Shown here: positions 43,399 to 50,987 of the stretch, piece after piece | How the letters are laid out: every line of letters begins with the position of its first letter | Numbering within the stretch: position 1 is the first letter of the stretch | Assembly (NCBI GenBank): GCA_003487005.1 | Contig: DNFG01000336.1 | Coordinates: forward strand, 892 to 54,744 | Direction: 5' to 3' | Source: Bryobacterales bacterium | GTDB lineage: Bacteria > Acidobacteriota > Terriglobia > Bryobacterales > Bryobacteraceae | DNA length: 53,853 nt | Notes under the pieces: model-generated | Seen by the model: only the letters and a program-made list of their open reading frames with translations | Told to the model about the DNA's origin: nothing | Databases searched by the model: none | Position numbers and translations under genes: made by a program

Positions 43399-44745
43399 AT
43401 GGGCATCACGCCGTTACGGTTTACCGGAGTCAGTCAGTTTTCTCAGGACTTCCAGGTAATTGTGGACCGGACTGTGCAAATTGCGTCGCTGCCGGCGCAG
43501 TTGCTGATGAACGATCAGCAGCGGCTGATCGAGCAGAAGACGGCGATGGGCACGCTTCGCTCGGCGGTCGCCTCACTCTCGTCGAGTCTGGACGAACTTA
43601 AGGAGTTGGGCGCGTCGAAGGCCCTCTCGGCGACTGTCAGCTCCTCCAAAGTCCGGGTCACGCTGGACACCTCGGCGGCGGAGCCAGGGGTTTTCACGAT
43701 CAGTGAGATCAGTTCGCTCGCCCGAAGGGCAGTGATGACCAGCGCTTCGGGCCAGGCGAGCGAAACCGCCGGGCCGGTGGCTGGCGCGGGCGGCTACCTG
43801 CAGTTGGTGGTCGGCGGCGCGGCCCACGCGATTACACTGGCGCCGGACCAGGACCACCTCGCCGGGGCGCGGGATGCCATCAACGCACTCGGCGCTGGTG
43901 TGACGGCGTCGCTGGTGACGGCCGATGATGGTGTCTACCTGTCGATCTCCGCCAACCAGACCGGCGCGGCCGCGATTGAGCTGCGAACCGTGGAAGACGA
44001 TCCCGGTTCGAATCTGCTCGCCGTGACCCAGGCCGGCGCCGATGCCGTGCTCAAGGTCAACGGCCAGACCGTGACACGCCCTGAAAACTACATCGAGGGG
44101 GCCGTGCCGGGAGCCGCCTTGACTCTGAATGCCCTTACCGAAGCCGGGGAGACGATCACGGTCGACCTGGCGTCGAGCCGCGCACCGCTTGCGAACGCGC
44201 TGAAGAAGTTCGCCACGGTCTACAACGCCCTGAATGAACAGCTGGGCACGGCATCCACGGGCGCTCTCGCAGGCAGCTCTCTGGTCAAGGATCTGCAGGG
44301 CCGGATGCGCCAGATCGGAGGGCAATTCGGCGAAGGGCTGGTCCGGAACCTGGCGGAGATCGGTCTGCCGTTTGACCAGCAGGGGGTTCTGACCTTTGAT
44401 GAACTCTCGTTCAACCTGCTCTCCGCGGAAAAGTTCGAGTCGGTGTTCAGCTTCCTCGGCGCGGAGCAAGGCGGTCTGGGCAGCCTGGCTGGCTCCTTCC
44501 GCGAATTCAGTGACCCGTTGACCGGATTCATGGTGGCGGAAATCCGGAGCTATGACGAAGCCGACTCCAGGTTTCAGACTCAAATCGACAAGATCCTGGA
44601 GCGCGTCAACAGTACTCAGCAGACCCTGCTGGCCCGTTTGCAGGCCGCCGACGTCCTGCTCGCCCGCCTCGAAAGCCAGCAGAGTCTCCTGGACGCATCC
44701 ATCGAAAGCATGCGCTTCTCGCTCTACGGCAGGAACGACCGCTGA
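43399..44745 (+). CDS. fliD: Flagellar hook-associated protein 2 (filament cap) FliD
   Basis: Caps the growing filament and folds flagellin. About 448 residues from the ATG at 43399 (GGAAGG upstream). The N-terminal coil has VDRTVQIASLPAQLLMNDQQRLIEQKTAMGTL. The middle domains hold FTISEISSLARRAVMTS and DAVLKVNGQTVTRPENYIEGAVPGAALTL. The C-terminal FliD_C coil is QIDKILERVNSTQQTLLARL. It is short but complete, and driven by a sigma-28-type promoter. fliS is not next to it; a FliT-like gene overlaps its stop. Confidence 0.93.
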   Translation: MGITPLRFTGVSQFSQDFQVIVDRTVQIASLPAQLLMNDQQRLIEQKTAMGTLRSAVASLSSSLDELKELGASKALSATVSSSKVRVTLDTSAAEPGVFTISEISSLARRAVMTSASGQASETAGPVAGAGGYLQLVVGGAAHAITLAPDQDHLAGARDAINALGAGVTASLVTADDGVYLSISANQTGAAAIELRTVEDDPGSNLLAVTQAGADAVLKVNGQTVTRPENYIEGAVPGAALTLNALTEAGETITVDLASSRAPLANALKKFATVYNALNEQLGTASTGALAGSSLVKDLQGRMRQIGGQFGEGLVRNLAEIGLPFDQQGVLTFDELSFNLLSAEKFESVFSFLGAEQGGLGSLAGSFREFSDPLTGFMVAEIRSYDEADSRFQTQIDKILERVNSTQQTLLARLQAADVLLARLESQQSLLDASIESMRFSLYGRNDR

Positions 44746-45047
44746 TGGATCAGGCCGAACGAGCGATTGAGAAACTGGAAGTGGCGAACCAGGCGCTCGC
44801 GGATGGGCGGCCGGAGGCGCTCGCGCTGCGCGACGAAGCGCTCCGCCGGATCGCGGGACTGGCCGTGAGCGAGGCGCAACTGTGCAGGATCGAGGAACTT
44901 GCGGCGGCCGGATTGATTGCCATCGAGAGAGTCCGCTCCGATCGCGCCGCGATTCTGAGAGAGCTTCAGGAGGCGGAGGCCGCTCTGCACTTCGCCGCGG
45001 CGCTGACCGGACGCGCCGGGGCGGCGGTGGTGGACGTCCAGGGCTGA
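44745..45047 (+). CDS. FliT/FlgN-like small flagellar protein (tentative)
   Basis: 100 residues, almost wholly helical (AERAIEKLEVANQALADGRPEALALRDEALRRIAGL...RAAILRELQEAEAALHFAAAL). The ATG shares one base with the fliD stop (TGATG), so it is coupled to fliD, the usual place for a FliT-type export chaperone. Sequence similarity to FliT is too weak to be sure. Its last 82 bases overlap the convergent TPR gene. Confidence 0.55.
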   Translation: MDQAERAIEKLEVANQALADGRPEALALRDEALRRIAGLAVSEAQLCRIEELAAAGLIAIERVRSDRAAILRELQEAEAALHFAAALTGRAGAAVVDVQG

Positions 45048-45346
45048 ACCTGAAGCAGACGCGCGAAGTTCATCTGGCGCTTCAATTGGTTATAGTTGTC
45101 CTTCGCCTCCGGGTGGCTGGCATCGCGATCCAGTGCCGTCCGGTAGCAGCGAAGGGCCTCGGCCGGGTGGCCCAGCGCTTCCAGCACCACCCCCAAGTCA
45201 TTCCACAAGCGGGCCCATGCCGGTGCTCGAAGGACAGCCTGGCGTAGCGCGAGGGCGGCGTCGAGCGGCCGGTTGTCTTCGAGTGCCTCGAGGGCGCGCC
45301 GGTGCAGCGCCTGAGGTTCCTGGGAAACCAACTGAGTGTGGATCAT
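44966..45346 (-). CDS. Small TPR-repeat protein
   Basis: 126 residues. About two tetratricopeptide repeats are visible: ALRQAVLRAPAWARLWNDLGVVLEALGHPAEALRCYRTALDRDASHPEAKDNYNQL. Such proteins mediate protein-protein contacts. No signal peptide. ATG at 45346. The 3' end overlaps the FliT-like gene antisense by 82 bases. GGTTA...TAACC, a small palindrome at 45372-45387, lies just upstream and contains GTCGATAA on the minus strand, like a sigma-28 -10 element, but no -35 is evident. Confidence 0.7.
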   Translation of the reverse strand: MIHTQLVSQEPQALHRRALEALEDNRPLDAALALRQAVLRAPAWARLWNDLGVVLEALGHPAEALRCYRTALDRDASHPEAKDNYNQLKRQMNFARLLQVQPWTSTTAAPARPVSAAAKCRAASAS

Positions 45347-45401
45347 AGTGTTTCTACTGACAGACTGCTCAGGTTATCGACTTAACCCAGGAACAGAAGA
45401 A

Positions 45402-45430
45402 GGCCCCCGGCGCGGGGAGCGCCGGGGGCC
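45402..45430 (-). terminator. Intrinsic terminator of the flagellin gene
   Basis: A perfect 12-base stem (GGCCCCCGGCGC with GCGCCGGGGGCC) and a five-base loop, followed on the minus strand by TTCTTCTGTT. It lies 41 bases past the flagellin stop, as expected for a highly expressed gene. Confidence 0.8.
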
Positions 45431-45470
45431 ATTGAGTGGGTCACGGACCCCGCTTATGCGGGTGTGGCCG

Positions 45471-47090
45471 CTAGCCGCGGAGCAGGCTCAGGACAGCCTG
45501 GGGCGCGGAATTGGCCTGGGCGAGGGCGGCAACGCCGGCCTGCTGCAGGATCTGGGCCTTGGTCAGGTTGGCGGCTTCGAGCGCGAGATCGGCATCGCGG
45601 ATGCGCGATTCGGAGGCCGCAAGGTTGGTCAACTGCGTCGAAGCGAGGCTGACGGCGAAGTTGAACTGGTTCTGGCCTTTACCGACGACGGCTTGGGCCT
45701 GGCCGAGTTTGGTGACCGCCTCGGCGAGCTTGGTGACGGCCTGCTTGGCGGAGGTTTCGTTGAGAATGCTGACGTTGGAGCCGCCCGACACTTCCGCGGA
45801 AGCGACAGTCGTACCCTTCTGCGCGTGGCCGATACCGGTAGTGTTGGCGGAGCCGAGGCTGTTCTGGTGGACAGTGATCTTGAAGTCGCTCAAGCCAGCC
45901 AGGGTGATGTTGTTGGTCCCATCGCCGCTCTCCGCCGCGACGAGCTTTTTGAGCACATCGATACCGCTGCCCTGCAGCGCGGTGTTGATCTGCTGGGAAG
46001 CCGCTTCCGCGGTCAAAGCGGTCGTGTTGTCGGTGAGGCCCTGGAGGGTGATGTCAAGGGACTGAATGGCGCCGTCGGCATCGGTCGTGGAGATGGTGAT
46101 CTTCTGGGTGGTGCCCGAGCCGCCGTCCGTGGCGGCGATGGCCGAGTACGACAATTCCTTGGATTCGAGGCCGCCGGCGACCTTCACCTGCGCGCCCGCG
46201 GTCGTACCGAGGAAGTTCCGGGCCGCGCCCGCGCCGCCAACTTCTTCCACCGAGAAGGCGGCGTCGGCCGAATTCAGCGTGAAGCTCTTGCCGTCCTCGC
46301 TGACCGCGGCCGTGATGTTGGCGTTCTTGAAGGCGGTATTGGCCGCTCCGCCGCCTGCCGCGGCCGCAGCGATACCTTCGTTGAAGGCGGTGACGAGCCC
46401 GTTCAGGTCGTTGACGCCGTTGAGGTTGACGGTGACGGCCATGTCGTTGAAGCCGGCGCCGCTGAAATTGACGGACATCGTCGTGGCGCTGGCCTTGGCC
46501 GTGTCAAAAGTGGTCTGGACGTTGAGATCGGCTGCGCCGGTGACCGCGAAGCTCGACAGGCCGAGGCTGCGGGAATCGACGGTCGAACTCGTCAGGTTGA
46601 CGCTCACCGAACCGTTCGTGATGGTCTTGTCGCCGTCGGCGCCGCGGCCGCCGCCGACAAACACGCTGATATTACGCGCAAAGTCTCCGCCCTGACTGAG
46701 GCCGATGGCCTGCGCCTGGCGGTCGATTTCACTCATCACACTCTTGAACTCGTCGCTCAGCACCGAGCGGTCTCCCGTGAAGGTGCCCGAAGCCGACTGC
46801 GCCGCCAGAGTGCGGCCCCGGTCGAGCAGTTTGGCGATATTGTTCATGCCGCTGTCGATGGTCTGCAGCGTGGCGAGACCGTCATTGGCGTTCCGGATGC
46901 CCTGGGTGAGGACCGCCTGATCGCTGCGGTAGGAGTTGGCGATGGCCAGACCCGCCGCGTCGTCGCCCGAACTGATAATGCGCAGGCCAGAGGTGACGCG
47001 GTTGATGGTCTTGCCCTGAAACTCGGTCGTCGTGCGCAGATACTCCTGCGCCTGCATCGACGCGATATTGGTGTTGATCGAAAAGGACAC
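45471..47090 (-). CDS. fliC: Flagellin (filament protein)
   Basis: 539 residues from a GTG at 47090, with AGGAG 8 bases upstream. N-terminal D0/D1 (MSFSINTNIASMQAQEYLRTT...INRVTSGLRIISSGDDAAGLAIA) and C-terminal D1/D0 (LAASESRIRDADLALEAANLTKAQILQQAGVAALAQAN...AVLSLLRG) are canonical. The variable middle (about residues 170-430) is Ala/Gly/Thr-rich, with flagellin-IN-like strands. The last gene of the fliW-csrA-flagellin group on this strand, with its own sigma-28-type promoter and a CsrA-type leader. Confidence 0.96.
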   Translation of the reverse strand: MSFSINTNIASMQAQEYLRTTTEFQGKTINRVTSGLRIISSGDDAAGLAIANSYRSDQAVLTQGIRNANDGLATLQTIDSGMNNIAKLLDRGRTLAAQSASGTFTGDRSVLSDEFKSVMSEIDRQAQAIGLSQGGDFARNISVFVGGGRGADGDKTITNGSVSVNLTSSTVDSRSLGLSSFAVTGAADLNVQTTFDTAKASATTMSVNFSGAGFNDMAVTVNLNGVNDLNGLVTAFNEGIAAAAAGGGAANTAFKNANITAAVSEDGKSFTLNSADAAFSVEEVGGAGAARNFLGTTAGAQVKVAGGLESKELSYSAIAATDGGSGTTQKITISTTDADGAIQSLDITLQGLTDNTTALTAEAASQQINTALQGSGIDVLKKLVAAESGDGTNNITLAGLSDFKITVHQNSLGSANTTGIGHAQKGTTVASAEVSGGSNVSILNETSAKQAVTKLAEAVTKLGQAQAVVGKGQNQFNFAVSLASTQLTNLAASESRIRDADLALEAANLTKAQILQQAGVAALAQANSAPQAVLSLLRG

Positions 47091-47098
47091 TTCTTGTT

Positions 47099-47136
47099 CT
47101 CCTAATGCGCCAGATCCCCAGGGAATCCTTCCCTGG
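47099..47136 (-). promoter_or_regulatory. Flagellin leader with two putative CsrA sites (GGA-loop hairpin + RBS)
   Basis: On the transcript strand, CCAGGGAAGGATTCCCTGG (47136-47118) is a perfect 8-base stem that presents GGA in a three-base loop, the preferred CsrA target. A second GGA lies in the Shine-Dalgarno AGGAG (47103-47099), 8 bases before the GTG. The B. subtilis hag leader has the same two-site arrangement (established). csrA and fliW are immediately upstream. Confidence 0.7.
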
Positions 47137-47171
47137 TCGCCCCTTTGGGGCCGTTTCCGGCTGCAAAAGGC

Positions 47172-47197
47172 TCATCGACGGGAAATGAGCGGTTTGG
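47172..47197 (-). promoter_or_regulatory. Candidate sigma-28 promoter of flagellin
   Basis: On the minus strand, CCAAACCG (47197-47190), 10 bases, GTCGATGA (47179-47172). The -10 matches GCCGATAA at six of eight positions; the -35 is a fair match to TAAAGTTT. It would give a ~75-base leader containing the GGA hairpin, and lies between the csrA stop and flagellin. Confidence 0.5.
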
Positions 47198-47207
47198 AGA
47201 AAAAATA

Positions 47208-47462
47208 TCAGGGCGTCGAACCGGGGCTGCACCATCCAGCCTCGCGCAGCCCCCGCGCCAGGGATTCCAGCGACCCGGCCGCCGGATTCGCGGCGGCGCG
47301 GTTCTGTTCGCGGGCCAGCACCACCTCCTTGCGGACCACCGGCACAGCCGGCGGGGCAATGATGCCGATCTTCACCCGGTTTGCGGCGATTTCGAGGATC
47401 TGGACCTCGATCGATCCGTCGAGAACGAGCGCCTCGCCGGCGCGGCGGCGGATTACGAGCAT
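47208..47462 (-). CDS. csrA: Carbon storage/translational regulator CsrA
   Basis: 84 residues, longer than the usual 60-70 because of a C-terminal tail after residue ~60 (NPAAGSLESLARGLREAGW). Core MLVIRRRAGEALVLDGSIEVQILEIAANRVKIGIIAPPAVPVVRKEV includes the RNA-contacting Arg in strand 5. Starts inside the last 10 bases of fliW, so expression is coupled. It is expected to bind GGA sites in the flagellin leader just downstream and block translation unless held by FliW. Confidence 0.95.
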   Translation of the reverse strand: MLVIRRRAGEALVLDGSIEVQILEIAANRVKIGIIAPPAVPVVRKEVVLAREQNRAAANPAAGSLESLARGLREAGWCSPGSTP

Positions 47463-47881
47463 GATGCCCCCTCCCGGACCGGATGGACCACCGGGTACCC
47501 CGAGTCCAACTGCAGCACCTGCGCCCCGGTTCCCGAGGCAGGATTCAGGACGACGGGAGCGAACAGATTGGCCGTCGGCGGTTCATTGGGGATGCAGGTC
47601 AACAGGGCAAATGCCAGAAACCGGCTGCCGGCGGCCGTGTACGCGCCGGGGGACAGGAGCAGTTCCGCTGCCGCCGCCTCGTCCAGCCGCAATAAATAAT
47701 GAGGGTCGAGCACCTCCACCGGCACCGCGATGAATCCGGGCCCCTGGCCGTGGCGGCTGTCCAGAAAGACGAGCGGATCGAGGCCCGCGCGGCGCGACAG
47801 AATGAAGTCGTGGTGCTGTTCAAAGCCCGGCAAACCGGAGGGAAAGTGAAAGAGTTCGCCGGGTGGCGGGGAATCAGGCAT
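47453..47881 (-). CDS. fliW: Flagellar assembly factor FliW (CsrA antagonist)
   Basis: 142 residues. Family core FPSGLPGFEQHHDFILSR near the N-terminus, FIAVPVEVLDPHYLLRLD in the middle and FALLTCIPNEPPTANLFAPVVLNP near residues 90-115. FliW binds both CsrA and flagellin; free flagellin titrates it and releases CsrA (established in B. subtilis). The gene order fliW-csrA-flagellin fits that loop. Confidence 0.93.
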   Translation of the reverse strand: MPDSPPPGELFHFPSGLPGFEQHHDFILSRRAGLDPLVFLDSRHGQGPGFIAVPVEVLDPHYLLRLDEAAAAELLLSPGAYTAAGSRFLAFALLTCIPNEPPTANLFAPVVLNPASGTGAQVLQLDSGYPVVHPVREGASCS

Positions 47882-47958
47882 ACTTGTCTCTGATAGTAAT
47901 GTGCGCGCCGCGGGGAAAAAATCTCCCGCGAAATGGTGCGCGGCCGGAAAGAAAGCGA

Positions 47959-48243
47959 ATGGGCGTCATCCTCAGTTTCAACGGGCGGAAGGCGATTCTG
48001 CGGCGCGGGGAATGGCGGAGTCCCGATCCGCGGCTCGAAGAAAGGCTGCGGAGGACCACCGAGGAGTGGTTTGCCGAAACCGGCGGACCGGCATTACGGG
48101 CGCGCGACCCGGAGGCCGAAGTGGCCAGGGCGGTGGCGGAGCGCGCCGGAGGCCGGGTGGTGTTGCACGTGCCCGCCGACGCCCGGCGTGAAGGGCGCCT
48201 CTACTTCCGGCGGCGCCAGATGCGCCTCCCCTTCATGGACTGA
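47959..48243 (+). CDS. Small basic hypothetical protein
   Basis: Not recognised. 94 residues from an ATG at 47959 (MGVILSFNGRKAILRRGEWR), charged and Arg/Glu-rich, with a C-terminal RLYFRRRQMRLPFMD. An upstream ATG at 47899 is in frame and would add 20 residues. The ribosome-binding site is weak (GGAAAG). It lies between fliW (divergent) and epsI (convergent). The sequence looks protein-like, but nothing ties it to flagella or exopolysaccharide. Confidence 0.5.
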   Translation: MGVILSFNGRKAILRRGEWRSPDPRLEERLRRTTEEWFAETGGPALRARDPEAEVARAVAERAGGRVVLHVPADARREGRLYFRRRQMRLPFMD

Positions 48244-48249
48244 CCGGGC

Positions 48250-48912
48250 CTACCGTGGCAGTGCCTGACGAATGGTGGGGAAAAAAGTGCGGACGAAGTT
48301 CGCCGCCTGTTTCTCTCCCGCTTCCGGATTGTTCTGGTCCAGGGGAACCACCACGCGAACCAGCGAGGTGTCCGACCGGCGATACCGCAGAGAATCCAGA
48401 ACCAGCCAGATCTTGGCCGAATACTCGCTGGCGAGAACCCGGTGCGCCGTCTGGTACCAGTAGTACACGAGCGTGCGGGCATCACCCCGGGCCACGATGT
48501 ACCGGTTGATCGTGACGGGCTCGGGCCAGCCCGGAACGTCGAGAGTGACAGTGCCCGAGTCGGCCGGAGTCCAGCCGGAGCCGGGCAGACAGTTCTTCGG
48601 CGAATGCGGCGCGGCGCCCGATTTCTGGGTGCGGAAAAACGCGATGAAGAGATTCGCGCCGCTCCGGTTGTCGTCGGTGGCGTAGCTGCGGTTCAGGGTG
48701 TCGTCGGCACGCAGAACTTCCTGCACCTCGGCCTCGGTCGGGTACTCGGCCACCATCCGCCACTCGCCGACACGTTCCGGAAACGAACTGAGCTGCTTGA
48801 CCTCGAGCTGCATCTCCGGGGAGGAGGTGGAATAGAACGCCGCTGCCTGAATCACCACCAGCAGCGTCAGCGGCAGTGCGTAGCGGAGGGACAGGAAAGG
48901 AAAACGGGTCAT
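48250..48912 (-). CDS. epsI: EpsI-family protein (exosortase-associated)
   Basis: 220 residues. One N-terminal membrane helix (about 10-26), then a soluble domain with ERVGEWRM, PHSPKNCLPGSGWTP and VYYWYQTAHRVLASEYSAKIWLVLDSL, the hallmark blocks of EpsI. In many bacteria this domain is fused to the exosortase C-terminus. Here it is a separate gene whose ATG overlaps the exosortase stop by four bases. It acts at the membrane with exosortase in protein sorting or exopolysaccharide assembly; its exact reaction is unknown. Confidence 0.9.
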   Translation of the reverse strand: MTRFPFLSLRYALPLTLLVVIQAAAFYSTSSPEMQLEVKQLSSFPERVGEWRMVAEYPTEAEVQEVLRADDTLNRSYATDDNRSGANLFIAFFRTQKSGAAPHSPKNCLPGSGWTPADSGTVTLDVPGWPEPVTINRYIVARGDARTLVYYWYQTAHRVLASEYSAKIWLVLDSLRYRRSDTSLVRVVVPLDQNNPEAGEKQAANFVRTFFPTIRQALPR

Positions 48913-49796
48913 GTCTGGGGACTCCGGCGGAATGAGGCGGCATACGCGATCAGGCGGTGAGCCGCCACCAGGAACACCACGGCGACCATGAAGATCAGCC
49001 AGCCTTCAAAGGCATGGAAAAAGCCCTCGGCATATTCGGGCTTGAATTCCCAGAGCAGACCAGTGATCGTGACGCGTCCCGCGTTGGCGAAGATGGCAAT
49101 CGGTATCGTGCAGATCAGCAGAGCCCAGCGCATCCACGGCCGGTCGTCGAAAAAGAAAGCGTAGACGAGCGACAGGAAGGAAAGTGACAGCAGCGACCGG
49201 ATGCCGCTGCAGGCTTCCACCACGCTGAGCCGCTTGCTGGGCAACTCCAGGATGTTCCCATCGCGGAGGACGGGAATGCCGATCAGCGAAAGAGCGCGCT
49301 CCGCCAGGTCGCTGGCGATCAACTGGAGCGGGAAGGTGAGCTGGTTGAAAATGATCGCGGGCAGCGGAACCATGAAAAACAGCAGGCTGATCGGGAAGGC
49401 GAGGGCCCGCAGCAGCACCCACCCGCCCAGCGTCAGCACGATGCCGGCGATGGCGAAGATGAACGAGGTCCGCGCCAGGAAAAATTCGACGCCCAGCGTT
49501 GCGGCAATCAGTTGAAGTCCCGCCAGAACCACCAGAGCCAGCCCCCAGCGGCTGGGCTTCAGCTTGAGTTGGAGCAGTTCATCCCGGCGGAGCCAGACGA
49601 TATAGGCAGCGACGGCGGGCACAAAGAAGCCATGGCCCATGTCGTCATCATTCATCCAGTCCTGGACAAGACGGTTGAGGACAGGGGCATACCAGACCAC
49701 GAGAAGCAGACTGAACCAGGCGATGGCAGGCCAAGGCAGTTGGGGTTTCGCGTCGACTGGCGGGGCCGGATTTCGAATCTCAGTGTCTGCGGCCAT
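48909..49796 (-). CDS. Exosortase (EpsH/XrtA-type membrane cysteine transpeptidase)
   Basis: About 295 residues and eight membrane helices. The ATG at 49796 is chosen because GGAG stands 7 bases upstream; an ATG seven codons earlier lacks one. The catalytic triad is visible: Cys in VVEACSGIRSL, Arg in NAGRVTITG, His in FFHAFEGWLIF. Exosortases cleave and anchor PEP-CTERM proteins and co-occur with exopolysaccharide genes (established family knowledge). No PEP-CTERM substrate is visible in this window. Confidence 0.93.
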   Translation of the reverse strand: MAADTEIRNPAPPVDAKPQLPWPAIAWFSLLLVVWYAPVLNRLVQDWMNDDDMGHGFFVPAVAAYIVWLRRDELLQLKLKPSRWGLALVVLAGLQLIAATLGVEFFLARTSFIFAIAGIVLTLGGWVLLRALAFPISLLFFMVPLPAIIFNQLTFPLQLIASDLAERALSLIGIPVLRDGNILELPSKRLSVVEACSGIRSLLSLSFLSLVYAFFFDDRPWMRWALLICTIPIAIFANAGRVTITGLLWEFKPEYAEGFFHAFEGWLIFMVAVVFLVAAHRLIAYAASFRRSPQT

Positions 49797-49864
49797 GCCG
49801 AGTCTCCATTTGACCATAGCGGGGAAGAGAGTGACAATGCCCCGATTTGAGTGAACCGGTGCGT

Positions 49865-50983
49865 TTAGTTATAGAACGAGTGGATGGCCGCGGCAACGGT
49901 CTCGAGATCCTCCCGCGGCAGTTCAGGGTACACCGGCAGCGACAGGCAGTCGCGTGCTGCGGCTTCGCTGACCGGAAAATCGCCTTCCCGGTAGCCGAGA
50001 CCGGCAAAACACTGCTGGAGGTGAAGCGGCAGCGGGTAGTACGTCTCAGATTGAATACCCTGCTGGGCCAGGTGGGCCTTGAGCTCGTCGCGCCGGGGCG
50101 CGCGGATCGTGAACTGATTGAAAACGTGGCGGTTGGAGTGGGCCGCGACGGCCGGAAGCTGGACGGGCGTGCCGGCGAGGAGTTCGCGGTAGCGGGCGGC
50201 GTGGGCCTGGCGCAGCGCGGTCCAGCGGTCCAGGTGGGGGAATTTGGCGCGCAAAATGGCCGCCTGGAGGGCATCCAAACGCGAATTCATGCCAAGTTCT
50301 TCGTGATAATAGCGCTGTTTCGACCCGTGGACGCGGAGCGAACGGAGGCGGTCGGCGATCTGGGCGTCCCTGGTGGTCAATAGACCGCCGTCACCGCCGC
50401 CGCCGAGGTTCTTGGTGGGGAAGAAACTGAAACAGCCAATGGTGCCGATGGAACCGGCCCGGCGGTGGTTGTCTTCGGCGCCGATGGCCTGGGCTGCGTC
50501 CTCGACGACCGGGATGCCGCGCAGTTGCGTGAGAGCGAGGATCGCGTCCATGTTGGCGCATGCGCCGAACAGGTGGACCGGGAGGATCGCCTTGGCGCGC
50601 GGGTGGCGTTCGAGCGTCTGTTCGAGCGCCGCCGGGTCCATGTTGAACGTGTCCGGGAGGATGTCGCAGAACACCGGCCGGGCGCCGGTCAGCGCGATGC
50701 AACTGGCAGTCGCATAAAACGAAAACGGGACGGTGATCACTTCGTCGCCGGGGCCGATATCGAGGGCGCGGAGCGCGAGGATGAGGGCGTCGGTGCCCGA
50801 AGCGCAGCCGATGGCGAAGGGCGACTGGCAGTATCCGGCAAGTTCACATTCGAGTTCGGCGACTTCGGGGCCGAGCACGAAATACTGGGAATCGACAACA
50901 CGTTCGAGGGCGGCGAGGACCTCCGCGCGGATGGAGAGATGCTGGGCCCGGAGGTCCAGCATCGGAATGGATCGGCCGGTCAC
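49865..50983 (-). CDS. DegT/DnrJ/EryC1/StrS-family PLP sugar aminotransferase
   Basis: 372 residues from a GTG at 50983. PMLDLRAQHLSIRAEVLAALERVVDSQYFVLGPEV opening, ASGTDALILALRAL, VPFSFYATASCIALTGARPVF, VVEDAAQAIGA (PLP ring Asp) and FSFFPTKNLGGGGDGG (Schiff-base Lys). It transfers an amino group to a nucleotide-linked keto-sugar. Four bases after wecB and before the exosortase genes, so it probably makes an amino sugar for the exopolysaccharide. The start lacks a clear ribosome-binding site. Confidence 0.92.
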   Translation of the reverse strand: MTGRSIPMLDLRAQHLSIRAEVLAALERVVDSQYFVLGPEVAELECELAGYCQSPFAIGCASGTDALILALRALDIGPGDEVITVPFSFYATASCIALTGARPVFCDILPDTFNMDPAALEQTLERHPRAKAILPVHLFGACANMDAILALTQLRGIPVVEDAAQAIGAEDNHRRAGSIGTIGCFSFFPTKNLGGGGDGGLLTTRDAQIADRLRSLRVHGSKQRYYHEELGMNSRLDALQAAILRAKFPHLDRWTALRQAHAARYRELLAGTPVQLPAVAAHSNRHVFNQFTIRAPRRDELKAHLAQQGIQSETYYPLPLHLQQCFAGLGYREGDFPVSEAAARDCLSLPVYPELPREDLETVAAAIHSFYN

Positions 50984-50987
50984 GTTT

